This document shows, in pieces, positions 23,657-34,779 of a stretch of DNA of 64,000 nt (position 1 is the first letter of the stretch; every line of letters begins with the position of its first letter). The notes beneath the pieces are model-generated. The model was not told the origin of the DNA and ran no database searches. It was given only the letters and a program-made list of their open reading frames with translations. A program made the position numbers and the translations under genes. Source of the stretch: Roridomyces roridus (Eukaryota > Basidiomycota > Agaricomycetes > Agaricales > Mycenaceae); contig JARKIF010000072.1 in the NCBI GenBank assembly GCA_029378245.1, forward strand, positions 62,001 to 126,000, read 5' to 3'.

Positions 23657-26600
23657 AGGTAGCGGCAATACATATGCTGTTGCCCCACGTGATCTCTTGT
23701 GACTTTTCCCTTTTTGGGAATGAAATGGAAAGAATACGCATTTCCCGTACTCAGAGCATGAAATCGAAAATTTGGCCACAACAGTTCTGTGGGGATCGGT
23801 CCCAGATTGCCATTCCCGGTATTATTTCCCCCAAAAGTCCAAAATCAAGGGACTAGTTCCCGAAATGAGGGATCCACAGGGCCAAAAAGCAAAGTTTCTT
23901 CGACTGCTGGGCCCTAAAAAATTTCAATCCGCCCCCCGTCAGGTCTCCTACATGCCTCCGTCGAAAAAGTTCCTCCGGGACAGAGTGAACCGTCTCAATG
24001 GCCTCTTGGCGTCGCCGAAGAGAGCCATCAAACGCGGAGTTACCGCATTGAGCCCTGTCAAGAGCCCGGAAAAGCGGGCCGAGAAGAAACGCCGGGGCGA
24101 TGATCTCGAAGACATCCAGAACGAGCCGGTGCGCTTCTTGATTACTTGACCATTCGAGTCTGACCTTCCCTAGCCAACAACTTCTCCCCCCGAATCCCCT
24201 CGTCGCGGTGTGACTATAACAGAAGAAGATGACGAGGAAGATGTCTTCATGGCCAGATCTCCGAGTCCGGCCTTTCATTCTGGTCTATTCCACCAGGGAA
24301 CCACTCCCGAGAGTCCTACAGCCGCCCCGTTGACATTCAATGTGGTCCACAAATTACGGCGGCCTGCTCATCAAGATCTTCAAGATGACTGTGCATCCGT
24401 TCACACTTTTCCCGCACCGCGCCCTGCTTCTATGTTAGCCGACGAGTCTGATTCAGATGAAGATGTCGACAAGGACGAGAACATCCCCCCGGAGCTAGAT
24501 GAGCTCTGCGTGCCGGATAATATAGGTCAATTCCCTGGAGACGGGTATCCTCGTCCCGCGCCGCCTCCGAGCTTTCTGGAGAAAATGGCTATTCTTGGGG
24601 TTAAACAGATGCTTGCCGTTGCGCCGGACATCACTTCTGCGAAGGCGGCCTTGTTGGATATGGAGGTTACGCTCCGAGGACCGAGCCGCGGTAAAGCAGG
24701 TGGTTACAAGCGGCCAAACTTCACTGTATGGGTCCAAAATCGGATGGAGGGCATCCGTGCCCATCTCTCCCTGTACACGAATCCCAAGTCGTTGACCTAT
24801 GGGAAATGGAGCGAGTCGGCGCGCCAAGCTGCCATTGCGATGGGTCGGGATAGTCTGCATTGCGCGCGGACCTTTGCCCGTCTCAGCCGACAGTACATCA
24901 ACGATCGCAAAGTCTTGCCGATCAATCCGTACGGTGGTTGGAAACAGTCGATGCTGGCTGATGAAGAACTGGCGACCGAGATCCGGGAATATCTTCAGGA
25001 ACTCGGTAAATTCATCACCGCCGAAAAGCTGGTTGAATTCCTCGGGCGGCAGGACATCATGGATAAGCACGGCATCGACAAGAAAATCAGTGTCCGCACG
25101 GCGCGGAATTATTTGAACGAACTTGGATACAGGTGAGCTCTCCAGCATATCTTCGCTCCTTTCATTTATCCAGCCTCAGATTCCGAGTTGAAAAAAAGGG
25201 TCAATACTCTGACGGACACGAGCGCGCCGACGTTGTCTACTACAGAGACCAAGTCTATCTTCCGGCCCTCAAGGGCTTCCTGGAGCGGTCCTTTATCTAC
25301 GAGCCCGATGGGTCCGTTATCACCCCCACTCTCCCCGCTCGAGTCCGGCGAACAGTGATCTGGTATCATGACGAGAGTGTTTTCTATGCTCACGATCGCC
25401 GTCGCAAAGCCTGGTACCACAAGGATGCCCCCGCAACGCCGTACAGGAAGGGTGACGGAGCATCATACATGGTTGCCGATTATTTTTCCGCGGACTTTGG
25501 CTGGCTACGCACGCGAGACGGTCGGCCTGGTGCACGCCGCTCGATGCGGCCTGGCAAGAACCGGGATGGTTACTTCGCCGCTGAAGACATTGAAGAGCAG
25601 GCTCTGGCGGCCTGTGCCATTGTCAACGAACAGTGGCCGGAGTTCGATCACATTTTCGTCTACGACAACGCAACAACACACCGCAAACGTGGCGAGGGTG
25701 CGCTATCTGCCCGATCCATGCCCAAGTCCATCTCCGGCACGCGCGCCGGCAAGAACTCCAACGCCGACAGCAATTTTCTTGTTTCCGTGCTCAAGCGCAA
25801 CCCGGACGGCTCCGTCATGCACGACGAACACGGCAGCCGCTTAAAGGAGCAGATACAGATGACGGGCGCATCTTTTGCCGATGGCACACCACAGGAATTA
25901 TATTTTCCCTCCAATCATGCAGCGCATGCCGGCAAATTCAAGGGAATGGAGGTCATTCTCGAGGAACGACGGAAGAAGGGGGATTTAGGGACTATGTCTG
26001 AGCAGGAACTCCACAAGAAGAAGGCCGAATGCAAGTCGGGTTTCAAATGTGACAACATCCACTCCACCACCTGCTGTATGCGGCGCATGCTCTTCAACCA
26101 ACCTGATTTCGAGTCAGTCAAGTCCTGCCTTGAGGACGCTTGCGCTCGACAAAATGTTACGGTCTTGTTTTTGCCGAAATTCCATTGCGAACTCAACCCC
26201 ATCGAGATGGTCTGGGGTTACGCCAAACGGATTTACCGGTTAAATCCCGAGTCATCGCGGGAAGATGTGCTCGAAAAGAACACGCTTGGCGCTCTCGATG
26301 ATGTCCCACTCGAGTCCATGCGCCGGTTTGTTATTCGCGCCCACAGATTTGCCGACGCGTATCGCCAAGGGTTGGATGGTGCGCAAGCTGCCTGGGCCGC
26401 GAGAAAGTATAAGGGGCATCGCACACTGCCTCCAGAGTTCAAAAAAGAGATGATATCCGCTGGGATACTACGAGGAGGGAATCAAAATGCGGGTCTGTAA
26501 TGTAATCTCACAGTAATTTAGGAACTAGTCCTCCAAATGTGCTCCAAAATTCGGGTAAAAAATTGACAATCAGCTCAAGGTCTATCTACACAGGATTGTT

Positions 26601-26723
26601 GAAGCCGATTTGCCATAATGTACTCAGGTGTCCGCAGATTCACTCTCGAATCCCCATCCGTCCCAAATAGGCATTGTGACAATCACATCACGTGGGGCAA
26701 CAGCATATGTATTGCCGCTACCT
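23657..26723. mobile_element. Tc1/mariner-superfamily DNA transposon, apparently intact
   Basis: Perfect 37-bp terminal inverted repeats (23657-23693 and 26687-26723, starting AGGTAGCGGCAATACATATG) are flanked by TA dinucleotides (23655-23656 and 26724-26725), the Tc1/mariner target duplication. The 3067-bp element contains one three-exon transposase gene with no disruption. Perfect TIRs and an open gene suggest a recent insertion. Confidence 0.9.
23952..26500 (+). CDS. DDE_3-type (Tc1/mariner-like) transposase
   Basis: Three exons (23952-24128, 24174-25132, 25174-26500) join in frame to 820 residues. The N-terminal part is basic then acidic (TITEEDDEED, DSDEDVDKDEN). A helix-turn-helix-like middle region (LAFV-type segments around IREYLQELGKFITAEKLVEF, ISVRTARNYLNELGY) precedes the catalytic domain. 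Catalytic blocks: GHERADVVYYRDQVYLPALK, VIWYHDESVFYAHDRRRKAW (first Asp), HIFVYDNATTHRKR (second Asp) and VLFLPKFHCELNPIEMVWGY (Glu). This is the common basidiomycete version with a long insertion between the second D and the E. It should catalyse cut-and-paste at TA sites. No stop or frameshift was seen; nuclear localisation is inferred. Confidence 0.88.
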
Positions 26724-26815
26724 TAACTCGACGGTGTCCCCGGACAGCTGTCAGAGAACATCAGCCCTTGCAACCTCCGCGTTAACGACGCTGCGGTGTC
26801 ATCATTGTGGTGTAG

Positions 26816-27095
26816 CTTGGCCTTGTGTACGCACTTCAGGTTAGCTCAGCTCTTGCTTCCTGCCACGTCCACGCAGGCTCTCCGCCAGCGTGATAGTCGC
26901 TCCCTGCTTATCGACCGCTACGACCCCTCCATTTGGCGATTGGAGTGCGATTCGCCTCACGCCTTGCCTTCGATCAGCCCTGATTGGCCTCGATCAGTCA
27001 CGATAGCCCTTTTTCTCGTCGGCCACCATCCACACCATCCACACCTTTTTCATCGATCAGTACTTACTAGCGATACTTCTCTCCACGCACCCACC
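26816..27095. other. Promoter region of the SET gene
   Basis: This short spacer lies between the decayed paralogue fragment and the SET-domain start codon. It is pyrimidine-rich just upstream of the ATG, as is common in basidiomycete promoters. No other feature is seen. Confidence 0.4.
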
Positions 27096-28572
27096 ATGCG
27101 GCGTGGATTCCTGAAAAACGCCAATACACCCAAGACCAAAAACTCCGAGGTTCCGACGATCCAGGACTCATTGGCCGGTTTGAAGATTGCGGGGGGTGCG
27201 TTCAAGGCGTGCCACAGCTCATCTGCAGACCGCTCACAATTCCACACAGGCATCGAAATTCACGGACAGCCTCTCGACTTGGGGGACCGCATTCGCTCGG
27301 ATCAAGCCCCCATTGTCTGTACCCTTCCGCCGAATGCGAAGCCTGACGAGCCCGTTTCCGTCTGCCTCATCTGGCCGGAGACCACGGAGCTTCTGCAGAA
27401 CACCCAAGGATTTCCACAGCCACTCCGGCCGCAGCCCAACGAAGCGACATACAGGGTCGGGGAGTCGCCAGGGAAGGGCATGGGACTGTTTGCCGCGCGG
27501 GACCTCAAGCAGGGCGATTTCATTCTCAGTGAGCGCGCTCTCCTGCTTACAACGCTCAGTCTTCCTCTGCCACATTCACGATTTGCGGAGGGTGCCTCGC
27601 AGAGCGACGGGCGGGTCGTGGTTCCCGCGACGTTCAACAGCCTGGACGATTTCGAGCGTCATATGAAGACCCTTGTCGACCAGATGCGGCCGGTAAATCG
27701 GGAGGCCTTCATGTCGCTCACCGTCGCAAGACCGCATACGACCGATGGCTCTGGTCCAATCCACGGTCGCATTCGGACCAACGGCTGCAGCATTTCGAAC
27801 CTTCGTCCTGGGCCTCCTGGCCAATGGAAGGGATCGGATGGGCAATACGGCGCGATTCTGGAGAAGATCTCGCGGCTGAACCACAGGTGCCTCTCGTCCT
27901 TGTATTTCGTTTCCATCACTGATTGAATATTGCAGTTGCTCTCCAAACACTCAATCCCACTTTGACAAAGCTTCACTTTCGCACTCGCTCTTTGCTGTCC
28001 GCGATATCGCGGTGGGTGAGGAGCTCACCAACAATTATACCCCGCTCCTCGACTCTGCGCTCCAGCGCGAATGGTCTCTCAAATCTTACGGCATCGTATG
28101 CCGATGCGAGGCATGCCTCGACCCTCGTACCTCCGATCCCCGGCGTCGTAGACTCAACAACCTCGCACCGAACCCCGCTCAGTGGATCCTCGACCCTCGC
28201 CTCCCTGACGACCTCATCGTCAAGCAATGCCTTGAGCAAATCCTCCTCATCGAGAAGGAGAAGCTCCACGCCTCGCGGACTCTCTACATGGCGCTCTCGA
28301 TCCTGCTTATTGCGCATGTCTGCCTCGGCGACGCGAAACAGGCGAGCTTCTGTGCGGCGCGTTTGCAGAGGGTTACGTGGGTGCCGTATGTGGAGAAGGT
28401 CAAGCTGGGGGAGCTGTTGGATCCTGCGAGCCCGGCTTATGCGAAGCGGCGCCTGTGGCGCACTCGGATTGACCGGGCGAAGGCAGCGAGACTTTTCGAC
28501 AGTCATGAATGTGTGGTTCGCGCATTTTCCGAGTTCATCGACCCGCTGGCCTTTCCCCTAGTGGAGGCGTAA
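27096..28572 (+). CDS. SET-domain protein (SMYD-like methyltransferase family)
   Basis: Two exons (27096-27886, 27936-28572) give 475 residues. SET motif I is ESPGKGMGLFAARDLKQGDF (about residues 123-142). The NHSCSPN motif that helps form the S-adenosylmethionine and substrate site (about 262-268) is split by the 49-bp intron and complete only after splicing. RDIAVGEELTNNYTPLLDSA follows, and the post-SET cysteine cluster is CRCEACLD. The long insert between SET motif I and NHSCSPN is usual in fungal SET proteins of this kind, which lack a MYND finger. A lysine methyltransferase activity is likely from the family, with unknown substrate. The gene appears intact. Confidence 0.82.
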
Positions 28573-28847
28573 TCCAGAGGAGTTTTTCGTGAGACCGTGT
28601 ACTTATTTCCAACGATTTTGTTTCAACTTTTCATTTGTCTTTCAATCAATTTTCAATGAGGTCCCAGATAAGTACGGGAGAGCACTCTGGCCCGACAAGC
28701 AGTGTTCAAGTATCAAGAGATGAGCGCACCGGGGTTATGTTTGAATCAGTCCACGAGATTCCAGAAGGTTCAACTGACAATGCCAACAATTCCAACATCT
28801 TCTTCCATTAGGTCGTTTCCATTCGTCGCAGTCCAACTCTCCGTGAC

Positions 28848-29355
28848 TCACAACGAAATCACCCTGGTCCCAAACTCCGCCAGGGGATACCTCGACCTCG
28901 GCCCCGGACAGCTGACGAACATCAACCCGGTGCGGATCTGCAACCTCTGTGCCAACGACGCGACATTCACCGGCGTGAACGCGCCTTGTACGATGATTTG
29001 AAGAGTTTCATGATCAGCCTCACTGCGATACAAATTAATCCCAAAGCTAACATGCACTTACGAGGTCAATAGTGATCTCCGGGAAAGCTTCGTCCAGAAC
29101 TACGGGGCCGTCGGAATCAGCAAAAGAAAAATGCTACTCACTCTTCGCATTCACCTCCAGCTCCGATGGAATCCCCTCCCCATCCTCCTCGTCCCCACAA
29201 AAATGCACCATCTTGATGCACGACGTCTCCTCGTTCTCCCGGACGTACAATATCATATCCAGGAAATGGTTTATCTGTTCTCCCACCGTCAGCCATCTGG
29301 AAGGAGGGGAGGAACCGTTAGGCTTTTCGTTTCCTCCGCAAGGCGTTCTAGGCAA
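28848..29355 (-). CDS. Conserved basidiomycete protein of unknown function, possibly 5'-truncated
   Basis: Three coding blocks are visible on the minus strand. The first is INHFLDMILYVRENEETSCI, IPSELEVNAK (to 29142). The second is ILDEAFPEITIDL (29063-29100). The last is GAFTPVNVASLAQRLQIRTG and LMFVSCPG, ending PLAEFGTRVISL at 28848. The first junction is a clean 41-bp intron. The second junction is uncertain because the obvious borders change frame. The family is known to me only as hypothetical mushroom proteins. The space upstream (29356-29444) is too short for the usual N-terminal part before the neighbouring gene, so it may be truncated. A decayed paralogue hosts the Tc1-type element at 23.6-26.8 kb. 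Confidence 0.6.
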
Positions 29356-29444
29356 CAGTTAAGTAATGGGGCTGAATGCGCGGGTGAGAATTCTAATTCT
29401 ATATTATGGTATCCACTGTGTCTAGTCTCTAGTCTATGCAATTC

Positions 29445-30543
29445 TCACAAATCCAACTCAAACTTCAACCTCCTACTCTCCTCATCCCACTCGACGCGCA
29501 CCTGCTCCATATCCCTCACGATATAATGCGCCCCACACCCCTCGATCTTCGCCCGCTCATGAGACGTGCAGACAGCGATGACAGTCGCCCCGCTAGCGAC
29601 GCCTGCGCGAATACCTGACGGCGAGTCCTCGAATACGACGCATCGTTCGGCGGGGAATCCCAGGCATTTAGCGGCAAGGAGGAATGGATCAGGAGCGGGT
29701 TTGCCGGCTTTGAGGCGTTTGTCGTCGGCGGTGATGGTCACGGTGGGAGGTGTAATGCCGACGCGGGTCATGCAGCCGTGAGCTGGAAGAGAATCAGCAA
29801 GAGGAAGATGAGTGAGGATGGATGACGCACCGTAAGTTTTGGCCCCAGAGGTGGCGACGGCGTAACGCCCGGCAGGTATCGAATCCATGACACGCTTGAC
29901 ACCAGGAAGGATGCGGACAGAACGATCGACGCTCTGCGCCTCGAGCTGCCACGCCTCGAATGCATGCCGACGAAGGGCACGCTCACCCTCGTCTTCGTCC
30001 TCCTCCGCGATAGCTTCCTCCAACTCGGGCGGCGGAGCAGTCATGCTGAGCATGTTGAAGAGCCGGCTGGCAAAGGAAGGACGGCGAGACTGGACCATCG
30101 AGGGGGCGCGAGAGCTGGGTGCAGAGCTTCCAGCGCTCAACGCGGGCGTAGAGTAGCCCGAGCCCAACGGCGAGTCGATGGGGGTGTTGGCGAATGAACC
30201 ACGTCGAGAACCAGGCCCGTGAGTGTTGTAAGCGTCGGCGTAGTAGAGGATCGTCTCCTCAAAGTCGGTGACCTCGGAATCCATCTCGTGCGCCTTGATC
30301 GAGGGCTTGAATGCGGCGAGGTTGTCGATGGCTCGTTTGCCGTGGGTGGCTGCGATCACGTAGGCTGGGTCCTGCCCAATGTCTTGGGCGACTTTGCCCC
30401 ACGCGGCTTCGACGGCGGCGATCGAGTCGGTGAGGGTGCCGTCCTGCAAGGTCAAGGAGTTAGATAAGGTCCTTGATGGAGGAGGCCGAGGTGCGCACCA
30501 TGTCAAACAGGACGGCGTCGGCATAGAACGAGGAGGGAGACAT
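29445..30543 (-). CDS. HAD-family glycerol-phosphate phosphatase-like protein
   Basis: Three exons (30499-30543, 29831-30443, 29445-29782) join in frame to 331 residues. Exon 1 gives MSPSSFYADAVLFDM and joins DGTLTDS to complete HAD motif I (DMDGTLTDS), with the catalytic Asp at the splice junction. Motif II is YAVATSGAK, and motifs III/IV are KPAPDPFLLAA and CVVFEDSPSGIRAG. This matches yeast GPP1/GPP2 (glycerol-3-phosphate to glycerol, osmolyte synthesis) and the related 2-deoxyglucose-6-phosphatases. It is longer than the yeast enzymes because of a Ser/Pro-rich then acidic insert (about residues 107-175: RRGSFANTP, SSAPSSRAPSM, EEDEDEGE) in the cap region. It is likely cytosolic. Confidence 0.82.
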
Positions 30544-30679
30544 TGTGGGTGATGAGCAGAGATGAGCGGTATGTTGTCAAGCCAAAGAGGACTCGGGTTA
30601 TATATACTGCAGAAAAATTGATTACATCGTTGGAGCGGGTTGTAAAACGTGGTAGAAGAATTATCCAGTTCTAATCGAT

Positions 30680-30834
30680 TCTTGTTCTGCGCTTCGTTTG
30701 CGTCTGGAAATCGAACTCGATTTTGGGGCAGTCACAGAGATTCGGTGGGGGTGGAGGAGCAGCGGAAGATTCAACTTCTCGAACCACTGATCTCCAGGTT
30801 GTAGGGTGATGGTGAGGCGCGAGAATGAACCCAA
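30680..30834. repeat. 155-bp direct repeat R1, copy a
   Basis: It appears identical to 31078-31232, starting TCTTGTTCTGCGCTTCGTTT. The two copies are 243 bp apart, and copy b directly abuts repeat R2a. There is no coding assignment. Confidence 0.85.
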
Positions 30835-30909
30835 CCACCACCCTACCTGTGAGCTGCCCCATAGGCCATTGAGAAGCTGAAGAAATGATTGAAGGCGAGG
30901 GTGGGCGGG

Positions 30910-31077
30910 GAAAAGTTTTGGAGACTCCGGAGGGTGGATTCCTCAATGTAGGCGCTGCATTGCACGAAGTGCTGGCAGATAGTCGTGGTGCGATGAGAGA
31001 AGTGCGGATCACAGATCATGTATCACTCCGCTGTCACAAGAACCCGTCCTGCTTTCGCAAGCTCATCAGTACTTCAC
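30910..31077. repeat. 168-bp direct repeat R2, copy a
   Basis: It appears identical to 35517-35684, starting GAAAAGTTTTGGAGACTCCG and ending CATCAGTACTTCAC. It runs without a gap into R1 copy b. Confidence 0.85.
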
Positions 31078-31232
31078 TCTTGTTCTGCGCTTCGTTTGCG
31101 TCTGGAAATCGAACTCGATTTTGGGGCAGTCACAGAGATTCGGTGGGGGTGGAGGAGCAGCGGAAGATTCAACTTCTCGAACCACTGATCTCCAGGTTGT
31201 AGGGTGATGGTGAGGCGCGAGAATGAACCCAA
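31078..31232. repeat. 155-bp direct repeat R1, copy b
   Basis: This is the second copy of the repeat at 30680-30834, joined directly to the end of R2 copy a. Confidence 0.85.
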
Positions 31233-32799
31233 AACGGAGACGCCAGACGAGGGCATCACCAACGCCCAAGGCTAACCCAACGAATCAGCGGCTCCTCGAT
31301 CTATCGAGAATCACAGCTGTAATATATCAGTAACTGCCCGGAGCCGAATTGCTACGTATGCAGGACTTCGACCAAATGGAAACATGACTGGTGTGAAAGG
31401 GACGAAGAACAGATTTCGAACCGAGGGCTTCATCAGTGGAGGCAAGTACATGCCGGCAAGCAACCTGGCATTGAACCTGAGTAGACGCTGATATGAAGTG
31501 CGGCGCACAATGATGCAGAATGAATTATATGTGTCGGATGTTGCCTCGAAAAGTGGCCGTGCCAATTGAGCTGTGAAATGAGTGTTCAGGGCATGATGTT
31601 GCATTTACAAATCCAATTGCCACTGCACTTCCAAGTTTGGAGAAGACGATATGAAGATGATATCTTGAAGAAAAACCACATAGAGTAGGGCAAGGGCAAC
31701 TCGATCGAACAGCTAAGGAAACCAAAACAGGTAGTTGGACACAATGGGGTCTTGCAGACTGGATAGAAGACACGGCAGATTGCCGCCATGTTGAAGTTCG
31801 AGTGCACCGAGATTCGATACTTGAGAGAGGACATATTCTTCGGGAATAAATTCAGGACACCCATACGCCCGGACATGTTCGGGCAAAGGCGACGGTTGTC
31901 AGATGAATGTTCAGCTGCACAATTCCAGAAGGATGGCCGTAACGACGTCCGTATGAAATAGGTAGAGGGCTCGTGTGAATGAGGAAGGAATTGCTAGTGA
32001 GATGATGGAGAAGTTGGCCACGAGGTATACATATGAGCGAGTATTCCGACAGCGAAATTTCGACATTAGCCGGAATTGGACCTGGCCCCATGGGACGACT
32101 CGAACGGTCGTGGGTTGAACGATCCTGAGACCACCGCTGAGGCCTCATAATCACTACATTATAGGTACTCAGCGGACGATCAAGGTGCAACCCAAAACCT
32201 GCCCGATGCAGATTGGGAAACAATAGTGGTAAATGGAAGAAAAGAACGGAGAGTATTCCGCAGAATTTCGTTATAGTCGGGACACTCATGTGCAAGACAG
32301 AGACTTGAGTGACTGGACAGGTTCTCAGAGCAAAGGATATTGAATGGACGAAACACCGATGAAAATGGATCAGCACCCGCAATTCGGATGGGACACATGG
32401 GCTCGTCCGAAAAGAGATCCAGGGAGGGAGTAACATCAGCCAGCGAGGAGAACGAGCGATTTGGAGGTTCGCGCTCATGAAAGAACAGACTCGGATGGGA
32501 TCGAGCTTGCGCCCATTCAGAGGCGCACTCAGAACTGCCCTGTTAGTTAATGGTGCAGCCAGATGTGCCTCTGGTGGGTGAAGAGGGAAAGGTGGACAAA
32601 ACAAGGCAGAATTTAAAATACAGCAGACACTGGACAGCGGGGATAATCCTAGCGCGGTGTGATTGTGAACACAGAATTTTCGTTTTCCGACAATCTGGAA
32701 AACTAAGCCCACACAAGAGCGTGTGCCATTTGAAATTAGGACGCCCACACCATGAAAGTGGGACGGTGTCAGCTAAATCGAATTTCTCGTTACTGCGTT
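31233..32799. other. Long gene-free segment with one unassigned frame
   Basis: A 299-codon minus-strand frame (31852-32748) is open but has no recognisable motif, a Cys/Pro/Leu/Ser-rich composition and no similarity that I know. I treat it as unsupported. Nothing else is recognisable. Confidence 0.4.
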
Positions 32800-33485
32800 C
32801 GATACACAAAGTGCGCTCTCGATAGCAGCAGACAAAGGAGAACTCTTGATAGGGTAAGAATGTAGGATCATAATTGGTGGCAGATAAAATTACGCTCCTA
32901 ATAGCGTAGAACGAGCAAGCTTTCGATAGCGGCAGATGAAGGATGCCTTCGATAGCACAACATATGCACACTCTCAATAGTGGCGGGGTAGACTCTTGAT
33001 AGCGGTGAGGTACACTCTCGATGGCATTAGATAGAGGGCCCTTTCAATAGCGTACACACTTTGAATAGATTAAGGTTAGTAGGGCAAGAAACAAGTGCGC
33101 TCTCGACAGCAGCCGACAATTTTTTGACAGGGTAGGAGAAAATGTGCTCTCGATAGCGGTGAATGAAGGACGGAGGAAAAGGGATGCCCTCAATAACGGC
33201 AGACAAAGGATAATATTAGCAGTGTACAGCTCTCGAAAGCAGCAGACACAAAATGCTTTCGATAGCGCGAGACACGGTGTGTACATTTCGATCACGGCGG
33301 AATTCATTGATTTCCGTAAAGGAATGAAGGCACGCTCTCGATAGCGGCGCGAAGGGTGCTCTCGATAGCATAAAACAAGCACAATCTTGATGGAGGCAGA
33401 CAAGAGTCGTAAGAGAGCCCGGGACAGAAGGACACTCTCGATAGCGCCAGATAAGTAAGGTGCGCCCTCTATAATGCCAGAAGGA
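32800..33485. repeat. Interspersed array of a degenerate CTCTCGATAGCGG motif
   Basis: About 20 copies of a motif near CTCTCGATAGCGGCAGA occur in one orientation, 20-45 bp apart, with related but non-identical spacers. Good copies lie near 32813, 32911, 33142, 33333, 33357 and 33433; weaker ones near 32946, 32968, 32989, 33231 and 33256. No conserved protein frame runs through it. It is neither a simple microsatellite nor a perfect tandem repeat. Confidence 0.7.
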
Positions 33486-33659
33486 GGACGAGGCAGCATT
33501 GAAGGTACCCATATGAGTACGGCCCGTAAGTACAAGTTGGAGGATCCCAACAAGAGTTGAGTGTCGATGGTGTGCATATCAAAGTCAGCATATTCCGACG
33601 ATCCGGGACGAAGCGATACCAGTACCAGCGCTCATGTACATGAATGGGCTCGAGGATAT

Positions 33660-34060
33660 GGAAACGGAACGCCTGCGATGGCGAAGAGTTCACAGTGACG
33701 AGCCTGAGTGACTTGAGTACTCGAGGATACGGATCTGAATGCCTTCGATGGCGGGAACGAGAATTCCAGTAATGTAATCAAAGATACAGATGGGGACGCC
33801 TTCGATGGCAAAGAGTGTCTTCGATGACAATGTTCAAACCAAATGCTGTCAATTGCAAAGCACGTCTTTGATGACGAATGACATGGATGTCTAGTAGAGA
33901 AAAGCAACACTGAAGGAGGAACAAACTTGCCGCTTTCGATAGCAGACAGAGCTAGATAGCAATCCAGTGCTTGAGGACATGGATGCATAGTGCGAAGGGG
34001 CACTTGATGGCCTCGGAAGGATGAAATCGATGCTTTCGAGCTTCGACAGCAGAGGCATAG
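33660..34060. repeat. Second block of the CGATAGC motif (CCTTCGATGGCG variant)
   Basis: GCCTTCGATGGCGAAGAG-like units occur near 33670, 33737 and 33799. TCTTCGATGACAA and GCTTTCGATAGCAGAC follow up to about 33950. It is the same core as in 32800-33485 with a shifted consensus. Confidence 0.6.
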
Positions 34061-34477
34061 GGTAAACCAGGGACTGCAGAGTAAACTCGCCGTTCATGCG
34101 CCGAAACATGGGGTTGCCGTGAGTTTAGAACTTGCAATCCAAGATCGCGAAAATATGTCTCCTAATCGGAGTGTCCATTGAAGATGGCCCAGCGTAAACA
34201 AGTCGTCGCCGAACTCGCAGGGTGGAGGTGAATTGGTGGTTTCGGCGTAGAGTCGAGCTGGCACGAGCCTGCTCATGGAACTCTGGCTGAACCAGGAGCG
34301 AAAGGGAGCGGAAGTCGTTGTCATTTATGACAAGCGGTGGAATCGAATAGCCGCGTGGTACTGTATCGAGTAGAGAGATCGTATAGCTGCCAGAACGCCG
34401 ACGCAACAGAGTCAAAGTGTAGAACCGTAATGAAGGGAGAAACACCAGTTGCATCTTCGGCCTTCATGCCATAGTCA

Positions 34478-34500
34478 GGGGGGGGGGGGGGGGGGGGGGG
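34478..34500. repeat. Homopolymer run of 23 G
   Basis: An uninterrupted G run is followed by CGGCTCAGAG. It may be real (G-quadruplex-forming) or a sequencing/assembly artefact joining two pieces. Confidence 0.9.
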
Positions 34501-34779
34501 CGGCTCAGAGCAGAGGGTAACCTAAATGCTGCATGTAAGTAAGGCCGTAGGTAGTTATCTTGCGCGGAGGTCAGGCTGAAAATGGCAAGGTACAAAGCAA
34601 GTCAGAGTTGAATGTTGGTTGGTTGATTCATCATTGTTGTATGTGTTTTCAAGCCGTAGTCGTAACCCTTCCATAAGACCCGGAATTTGTAACCAAAAGA
34701 CTGTCCTGTTCGTTCTTGAGGATGTGGATGCACATTATAATGACCAGGAAGAACAAAGAGTCGGTGTGTTTCGTAGCGG

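Larger units (their letters stand above)
23561..26815 (-). pseudogene. Fragment of a gene paralogous to 28848-29355, split by the Tc1-type element
   Basis: Outside the transposon, 26724-26815 and 23570-23656 on the minus strand read ...AASLTRRLQGLMF, SCPG, and then LVAEFGTKVIS. They match the last exon of the gene at 28848 (ASLAQRLQIRTGLMFVSCPG, PLAEFGTRVISL) at DNA and protein level. The element sits at the TA in the middle of this homologous stretch. The fragment has extra and missing bases and lacks the final stop position of the intact paralogue, so it is a decayed copy. It lies tail-to-tail with the displaced MYND end. Confidence 0.7.

Noticed and set aside
31852..32748. A 298-residue open frame on the minus strand
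   Set aside because: No motif, no known similarity, odd Cys/Pro/Leu/Ser composition, and it lies in a repeat-rich gene-free stretch. Length alone is not enough.
32800..33485. CRISPR-like array
   Set aside because: Repeats are degenerate, spacing is irregular and the genome is a fungus; there are no cas genes.
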